From Limnephilus marmoratus (Eukaryota > Arthropoda > Insecta > Trichoptera > Limnephilidae): a DNA stretch of 64,000 nt. Shown here piece after piece: positions 57,078 to 64,000 of this stretch (its first letter is position 1; every line of letters starts with the position of its first letter). The stretch is taken from positions 46,037,460-46,101,459 of the forward strand of contig OU862913.1 in NCBI GenBank assembly GCA_917880885.1. Reading direction: 5' to 3'. The notes under the pieces were generated by a model, which was not told the origin of the DNA, searched no databases, and worked only from the letters and a program-made list of their open reading frames with translations. The position numbers were made by a program, and so were the translations under genes.

Positions 57078-58075
57078 TCCTTCTTACACATATATGTTGT
57101 TACTTTTGCTATCCTCACTTTCATAGCGCCTAAAATCTTTGATGCGATTCGATCTCAAGGAATGCAATTACAGTATCTTTTGCTTGCCACTTTTGCAATC
57201 TCTACAGCGTGTCTAAAGCTTGTAGTCATTGGATGCAATGTAAAATAATGCAGAACCATTTATTTTTGGTTTGAAGATTTGATCACCCAAAAATATTATA
57301 TAAGTTAGTATTTTTGAAGAGTGTAAAATCTTCACCTACAAACATCTTTTTGAGGTTTTTTTTTACTGCATAATGTAGAAAATTGAGTTTTTTAGACTCT
57401 GACGACAAATAATTTTGACATTTTTATGCCAACGTTTTAAAAAAATTAAAATATGCTTTTTTTTTGCAATGAAAACAGGTGACCGCCACTAGCGCGTGGT
57501 ATTTCTCAATGTCGTTTGAGTTTTAAGAACTTTTATGAATTGCATCGCTCTAAATGAAATATTAGAATGACCCAACTGTTCGTATCTAGTCACACAAAAT
57601 TTCAAATGAACAGAGCTGTCACTACTTACAAGCTAGCGAAATACAGCTGCGAAATTTCAAACCAAGCGCTCCTTTCTCGATATTGTTCAGAATTCTTGAT
57701 TAGAAATTACGCTCGGTATTTGGGATTAAAAGAATGGTGTCGCCGCATTAAAAAAGAGAAAACCTAAATTAAGTAGCATGATATAAAGTCTTTTTTAATG
57801 CGGCAACCCTTTCCCTCACATGAATTATATTATTTATGAATTACTTTAGCTACGATTATGTTTATATGTAATTAAAACTAGTAGAGGGTATTATTATAAC
57901 AGATTATTTACATTTTTATGGTTTTTTAATGTAATATAGATACGGAAAGAAAATCATCTGTGCACAAAAAAAATTACAATACTTGTGAAGTTAAAAATTA
58001 TCCTTTAGGAATACACAAATCTAGTTTAAGGGTAAACCTAAAATTATTCATAATCTGCTAAAAATTGTGAACATC
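57078..58075. other. Spacer with a 20-bp inverted repeat
   Basis: GTCGCCGCATTAAAAAAGA (from about 57738) faces TCTTTTTTAATGCGGCAAC (to about 57808), which may be the ends of a tiny element or a terminator-like hairpin. The frame at 57567-57767 is not recognisable. Confidence 0.4.
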
Positions 58076-58740
58076 GTAAAAACATAATGAAATTATTAAG
58101 AGTCTTGTGAAACTGTTAAGAATTTTGTGAAATTATTAAGAATCTTGTAAAATAGGTAAGAATGTAATGGAATTATTTAGAATCTTGTACAATAGGTAAG
58201 AATGTAATGAAATTATTAAGAATCTTGTGAAACTGGTAAGAATTTAATGAAATTATTAAGAATCTTGTGAAACTGGTAAGAATGTAATGAAATTATGAAT
58301 CTTGTGAAACTGGTAAGAATTTAATGAAAATAATAAGAATTATGAAATTGGCAAGGATTTAATGAAGTTATCAAGAACCTTATGAAAGTGGTAAGAATTT
58401 AATGAAATTATTAAGAATTTTATGAAATTGGTATGAATTTAATAAGAATCATATGAAATTGGCAAGAACTTAAAAAAATTAAAAAGAATCATAAGAAATT
58501 GGCCAGTTATTAAGAATCTTACGAAAGTGGTAAGAATTTAATGAAATTATTAAGAATCTTATGAAATTGGCAACGATTTAATAAATTTATTAAGAATCTT
58601 ATGAAAGTGGTAAGAATTGTAGAATTAAATGAAATTATTAAGAATCTGGTAATCTGGTAATCTCTCATTTGTAAGAATTTAATAAAATTTCGAATCTTTT
58701 AAAAAATTGTGAATTCTGTAAGAACATAATAAAATTATTG
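58076..58740. repeat. Minisatellite array 1, about 36-bp units
   Basis: Units of TAATGAAATTATTAAGAATC plus TTGTGAAACTGGTAAGAATT, with progressive decay. Confidence 0.75.
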
Positions 58741-58839
58741 GGAATCTTATGATTCTAAGAGTGTCTTTGATAAATCACCAAAGTCCTTAAGATCTTGTGA
58801 AATTATAAGAATCTAGCGTAATCATTAGGAATTCTGTGA

Positions 58840-59340
58840 AATTGAAAGATTTTCATAACAATGTAAAAATGTAATGAAGATTCTAAGAATCTCCTGACAT
58901 TGTAAAAATGTAATGAAGATTCTAAGAATCTCCTGACATTATAAAAATGTACAATGAAGATTTTAAGAATCTCCTGAAATTGTAAAAATGTAATGAAGAT
59001 TCTATGAATCTCCTGACATTGTAAAAATGTAATGAAGGTTCTAAGAATCTCATGACATTGTCAAAATGTAATGAAGGTTCTAAGAAATTCATGACATTGT
59101 AAAAATGTAATGAAGGTTCTAATCTTCGAAGGTTCGAATCTCATGACATTGTAAAAATGTAATGAAGGGTCTAAGAATCCCATGACATTGTAAAAATGTA
59201 ATGAAGGTTCTAAGAATCCCATGACATTGTAAAAATGTAATGAAGGTTCTAAGAATCCCATGACATTGTAAAAATGTAATGAAGGTTCTAAGAATCTCAT
59301 GACATTGTAAGAATCTTTAGGAGTATAAAAATGTAAGATG
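58840..59340. repeat. Minisatellite array 2, 39-bp units
   Basis: Units of TAATGAAGGTTCTAAGAATC plus TCATGACATTGTAAAAATG. The most regular copies are 59159-59300. The repeat resembles array 1 and probably derives from it. A - strand frame of 13-residue repeats (59061-59300) follows from the period and is not called as a gene. Confidence 0.8.
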
Positions 59341-59390
59341 GTAAGATTCTGCAGACATTCTTAAGAATCTCGTTAAATCTAAAATCCAGA

Positions 59391-61215
59391 CAAACTTATT
59401 AAGAATTTATTTGAATTGGTAAGAAAAAAATTTAAATGTATAAATGCACAGATAATTTCCCGCAATAAGTCCTAGCCAATGAAAACAGAAGGTACAAAAC
59501 TACCTAGAGCTACAACGATGATACATATTGATGGAAATGAGCTAACATTAGTGCGCCGGTTACCAGACACTGTGTATCGGCACTGTTATTTGTAATATTA
59601 TGAATTATATGACTAAACAAAGAGTGTTTTTTTTGTTTATTTTATGACCTACCCAAAAATTCCCTTGGATATTTATTATTTGTATGTAGTAAATCCAGCA
59701 TAATCTTCCATGTACAGGATGAGCTCTGGCATTGTGAAATATACGCTGCTATTTCTGTCTTAAATGTCTAAGTTAACCTGTGGATAGCCATGCCTGAAAC
59801 TAACTTCCATACTGTAAATTATGCAAAGCATCACTTTGAAGTACATTTTGTGGATTAATTTTGAGCTATCGTACATTTTATTTACCGAAACACATTCCTT
59901 GAACAATAAACTATTTATAAAAATAACATTTTTGTCAACAATCACACATCGGACTTTGACGGTTGAAATCGCGGCAAAATCTGACATCCAGATTTCACAG
60001 ATAATTCATTTAAAAATATTCTGGTGTAGCTAGGTGAATGAAACTTTTGGCTATATCAATAATGATGTTGGCGCAAGCGATTCTGACCTTGTCCTTCATA
60101 CAGTTTCCTTATACATAAGGGTTAAAATCGCTTAAAAAAAATGTTTTTCGAAAATTTGTTCGGCTCCGGCCAATAAGAAATAAAACAATTATTTCAGCTC
60201 GCAATGTCATCATTTACGTGATGAGCTGTGGAACTTTGAAATATCTTTAAAATTGAGTAAAAACTTATGATTTTCAGTGAAATTGGAATAGGGGGGACAT
60301 GTTTGTCAAGAGGTTACAAATTTTAAGCAACATTTTCACTCTTTTATGCGTTTTTAAATTACTACCCTGTTTCGCATGATATTTGAAAATTCAGTCATAA
60401 AAACTGTGCAAATTTCATGATGCCAGAATTTACAGGAAATTTTTGCTGAGACAAACTAATTTTAATACTCATTTTTTAAAAATGCTTTGATATTAAGATG
60501 TAAGTACATTTCAAAGTTCCACAACTCGTAATGGAAATGACTTTGTGGGCTGAAAAAAATTGCATTAACTTTGAAATTTAAGGCAGAAACAGCAGCGCAA
60601 AATTCACAATGCCAGAGCTCACCGTTTGAGAGCTTTTGCACAAAGAGACAGACAAACAGAATATATTATGCTTTACAATTAAGGTGTTAATAAAATAAAT
60701 TAAATTGAAGTATTTAAAAGTTTTTTTTTTTCATAACTTAAAAGAATGACAAAAAGTTGTGTAAACGAAGTTACAATAGCATTTTTTGTATATAATAATA
60801 GTTAAATTACGATTTCGTACAAATATCTCAAATTCGTTCTGGAAGAGCTCAGCATCCACAATAATGGTTTGTAGGTTCAGCCGGAATGAGTTCTTGAAGC
60901 CATGTCATTGGCGGGAAGCAGAACCCACTACTCCTTTTTCAAATCAAATCAAATCTTCCAGAGAACTCTGACCCGATTGCCTCTTCCCAGCGTTCGGCAG
61001 TGTCGCTTACAGTGTCTGCGTCACTAGGGCGAGTTTTCGGTGAGCGGTGTCACGTCAGCCTTTGCTTGTACAGCGGTTGATTATATATATATATATACGA
61101 ACTTTACAGTTAATTAATTTTTGTTTATTGTTCAATAGTATTGAAGTTATGTGCGATTGTGGATTTGTTTTGTTTAAAATCATAATATCGACCGACATGA
61201 ACTTTTTTTTTATAT
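59391..61215. other. AT-rich intergenic DNA, no gene seen
   Basis: Only a (TA)n run near 61082-61096 and short unsupported frames were noticed. Confidence 0.4.
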
Positions 61216-61680
61216 TAGCTCCATATGGGAGGCTCTGAGGAAAATAATTCCCAATGTATAATTTGATTAAGGGCCTATGTCATCTTTGGGGATGCTGTGT
61301 GAAGGGTCTTTTTAAGAAAAGAAGAGGAAGTACTGGGAAGGAAAAGGGTTTTAGGGGTGGGTAGGAATCCGGGGGTCAGTGCGTCCAGGAGTAACGGACG
61401 TATGAGTGCATACCTCCCACTGCGATGCAAGGTGATGTTTCGAGAGAGTACAGCTGGAGAAGTCAAAAGGACACCCTCAACCGTTCTCTCCCAATTCGGC
61501 CTGCCATGCAGCTGGTGGGCAAATGGATTCACCGCCAAGATCCGAACAAACCTCACTCCATGAACATGAGCACCCCTGCTAAGTCACCAAAAGTAGTGAA
61601 CCACTTGAGGTGACCTATGGCAGAGGTGTTGGTTATCCAATAAACAATTCCCGTGGCGGCGGTACCCAAACCCACCTCCC
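61216..61680 (-). mobile_element. F2 repeat copy
   Basis: On the - strand it starts GGGAGGTGGGTTTGGGTACC and follows the order of the copy at 24897-25315, with a 20-bp interruption near 61255. Confidence 0.6.
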
Positions 61681-62975
61681 TTGCTTTTACTTTTTTGTGT
61701 CAGTTAATATTTAATTAATTTAAACGATTTTCTTAACTTTTGGGAATATATATTGCATGTTGTGTTTTGAATGCTTTTTTAAATTAGGTGCATAGGTCCA
61801 GATGCGGTCGAAAGCCTGTCACGGCTCCCAGTAACAAAGAACTCGCAACATGACACCACTCCTAGAACTCGAGTTCTTTTAAAAGGAAGCGCTCCTCGGA
61901 GGCTTCCAGCAAAACGCAGAACCCACTCATCACTAATCCACAATCTGCCCGTAGCGTATTTGAAGATAATTTGGACATGATGCTCAACAAACTGAGGACT
62001 CTAACCTGAAGAAGTGTTTGAAGCACAGAAAAGTCACCGATAAGTAGAGAAAATTGCGTTATTCTTCGGCAAAAACACGTTATTTATATCTGTTGTCATT
62101 ATTAATAATAATTATTACAAAGGTCTTAGCTATGTAAACATTTATAATAGGGTATTTTCACTGTTATTTTAACCTCTAAAAAAATTATGATAGTTTTTGT
62201 ATTTTAATTTAATTTTTATGTAAAAAATTACATGTTCGTTTTTATTCAACATGAATATGGCAACATTGACATCATGCCAGGCAAGATTGGCGACAGTCGT
62301 CTTACCAGCCAGTGGTGTTTTATCTACGCCAATTGGAACCGATTCGTAATGTGCAGTTTTAGATCAATAATTATGACTAGCAGATAAAAATCTGCTTTGC
62401 AGGTTTTTGCTGCTAGGTCCCACGGGCGGCTTTTGGTTCGGCTTCACCCAGTTTTAGTGTTGGTGACCATTTTATAAATCCAATAGCAACTGGTTCCAAA
62501 AATAGCCGGTTCTTCTGTGATCCAGTGACAGCTAGTCACCGGGACAAAATAACCGCGACAGGCAATGACGTCATATGTAATATGTAGCCGCGTGCAACTA
62601 TTATTCACAACTCTAAGTATTACCGTCAATCTTTCCATATCCGGAGAGATAGGTACTCAAATTTACAAATCTGTAGTACTTATACCTGCCAGGGGCACGT
62701 TCTCATGCGATCTGCTAACATAAGTGGCGCCATCCTTTGACGAATTCTTGAATTCGAAACTGAATTACAATGGTAGCTTCGTTTGAAACTTCACATACAC
62801 AAATGTTTATATGGGGCGTACGGCTCATTATCAGAGATGCACTCAAGCCGGGTTCTTAAATGTCAACCGTACAGACAAACATTTTTAGTACAATGATCAA
62901 AATCAGAAAAAAAAACTTTTAAATCTTCCATATAGGTACTTTAAACGGTATTTATAATTTGTGAAAATACCCTAT
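61681..62975. other. Spacer with one possible exon relic
   Basis: 61840-62010 has a basic stretch (RRLPAKRRTHSSL) and, in another frame, SVFEDNLDMMLNKLRTL before TGA. This could be a broken exon, but no family can be named with confidence. Nothing else was recognised. Confidence 0.25.
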
Positions 62976-63657
62976 TTGGGAGGCGGGTATGGGTACCGCT
63001 GTCCCGGGAACTATTCATTGGATAAAAAACACCTCGAGTTGTAAGCTACAGCTGGTGACTTAGCAAGGGTGCCCGGTTCATTGGGTGAGATTTGTCCAGG
63101 TCTTGGAGACGGATGCATCTATCAGTCTGATCGGGAGATGCCGGTTGAGGAAGATCCTTTGCCGGAGTCTCTCGACCCATCGCATAGCTGTTCACATTCA
63201 ATGCAGGGTGGGGAGCAAGGAGAGCAACTCGGGTGATGACAACGACCGGGAGGCGCAATTCGGATCAGTATTCCGGCTGAACTGGTCTTGGCGACGGATG
63301 CATCTATCGGTCTGATCGGGAGATGCCGGTTGAGGAAGATCCTTTGCTGGAGTCTCTCGACCCGTCGCACAGCTGTACACATTCAATGCAGGGTGGGGAG
63401 GAAGAAGAGCAACTCGGATGATGACAACGACCAGGAGGCGGTTGTGTCGGATCAGTATTCCGGCTGTACTGGTCTTGGCGACGGATGCATCTATCGGTCT
63501 GATCGGGAGATGCCGGTTGAGGAAGATCCCTTGCCGGAATCTCTCGACCCGTCGCACAGCTGTACACATTCAATGCAGGGTGGGGAGGAAGAAGAGCAAC
63601 TCGGATGATGACAACGACCAGGAGGCGGTTGTGTCGGATCAGTATTCCGGCTGTACT
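62976..63657 (+). mobile_element. F2 repeat with a 187-bp tandem expansion
   Basis: It starts GGGAGGCGGGTATGGGTACC like other F2 copies. From GGTCTTGG at 63099 a unit repeats at 63284 and 63471 (185 and 187 bp) and ends at 63657. Several frames on both strands are open across the units because of the GC-rich sequence; none is called as a gene. Confidence 0.65.
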
Positions 63658-64000
63658 GGTTCCGTCGAGGGTACGGATCCTCAGCCCTCGGTGTTGATGA
63701 GACAGGAGAGTATGGGCTACGCGGGAAGTCCATTTGGCTCCACGGGAATGTATTGATGCTCTGTCGATCCCCCGGAAGTGCAATAGACCACCTGTCAAAA
63801 AGCGTGTTATTAATGAACTTACAAAAAAATCTGTCTACTAAAATTTACTTTAAAAAGTGACAAAATACACTTTTAAATTAAATTATTAGAAATAAACATT
63901 TTTTAAGTATAAAATATGCATAATGTTTTTTCAAACTAAAATTATGGTGAACATTTTAATTATTTTGTAGTTAACTTTTAGATTTGAATACAAAGCGTGG
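63658..64000. other. Right edge of the window
   Basis: One + frame continues from the tandem repeats to a stop at 63756 with an acidic, Ser/Gly-rich end (SVEGTDPQPSVLMRQESMGY). It could be a captured exon or chance. From 63800 on the DNA is AT-rich without features. Confidence 0.3.

Noticed and set aside
63046..63798. Long overlapping - strand frames of 123-164 residues
   Set aside because: Open because of the GC-rich 187-bp tandem units; no start context, domain or splice structure supports them.

Overview
The window is animal nuclear DNA, most likely from an insect. It is AT-rich, with small phase-1 exons joined by GT-AG introns, long arrays of C2H2 zinc fingers, and a dense load of transposable elements: mariner, piggyBac, hAT, Penelope, Jockey/CR1- and RTE-like LINEs, tRNA-derived SINEs, an errantivirus-like provirus and Ty3/Gypsy. 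The order cannot be settled from sequence alone. No prokaryotic genes, CRISPR arrays or rRNA genes were seen. The only tRNA-like sequences are SINE heads.

The host content is a cluster of three paralogous zinc-finger genes, all on the + strand. ZNF-A (1115-2399) has 12 fingers, and its first exon probably lies left of the window. ZNF-B (11276-15948) has three exons and 11 fingers. ZNF-C (27894-47343) has three exons and 18 fingers. They share one plan: a start exon and/or a second exon coding a short acidic module (V/I-K-x-E-P ... PYTEID ... D-V/I-K-K-E-C), then one long exon with all the fingers. Every junction is phase 1, so the short module exons can be swapped or duplicated without breaking the frame. 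Between the genes lie decayed arrays of a second finger type (6155-8780, 16510-16870, and 18640-19720 on the - strand).

ZNF-C is broken by nested transposons. A piggyBac-like element (34897-46137) sits at a TTAA inside the fourth finger. The finger reading frame stops at the left edge and resumes in frame at the right edge. That element holds a very young Ty3/Gypsy retrotransposon (35700-45767) with two apparently identical 1264-bp LTRs and one intact 1433-codon gag-pol frame. Intron 1 of ZNF-C carries an errantivirus-like provirus on the - strand (28694-33526, CGGG target duplication), itself interrupted by two Penelope-like insertions built as large inverted repeats (29868-31042, 31639-32096).

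By region: 1-5 kb holds ZNF-A and decayed LINE pieces; 5-10 kb the finger graveyard, a SINE and a LINE relic; 11-16 kb ZNF-B with a LINE in intron 1; 16-18 kb a Penelope-like element; 18.5-20.7 kb a hAT element carrying a decayed finger array; 21-27 kb fold-back repeats, a MITE, a degenerate satellite and SINE-like repeats; 28-47 kb ZNF-C with its insertions; 48-57 kb LINE ends, two mariners, SINEs, a fold-back repeat and a piggyBac MITE; 56-59 kb minisatellites; 59-64 kb mostly anonymous AT-rich DNA plus SINE-like repeats. Three Penelope-type tails carry hammerhead-ribozyme-like motifs.
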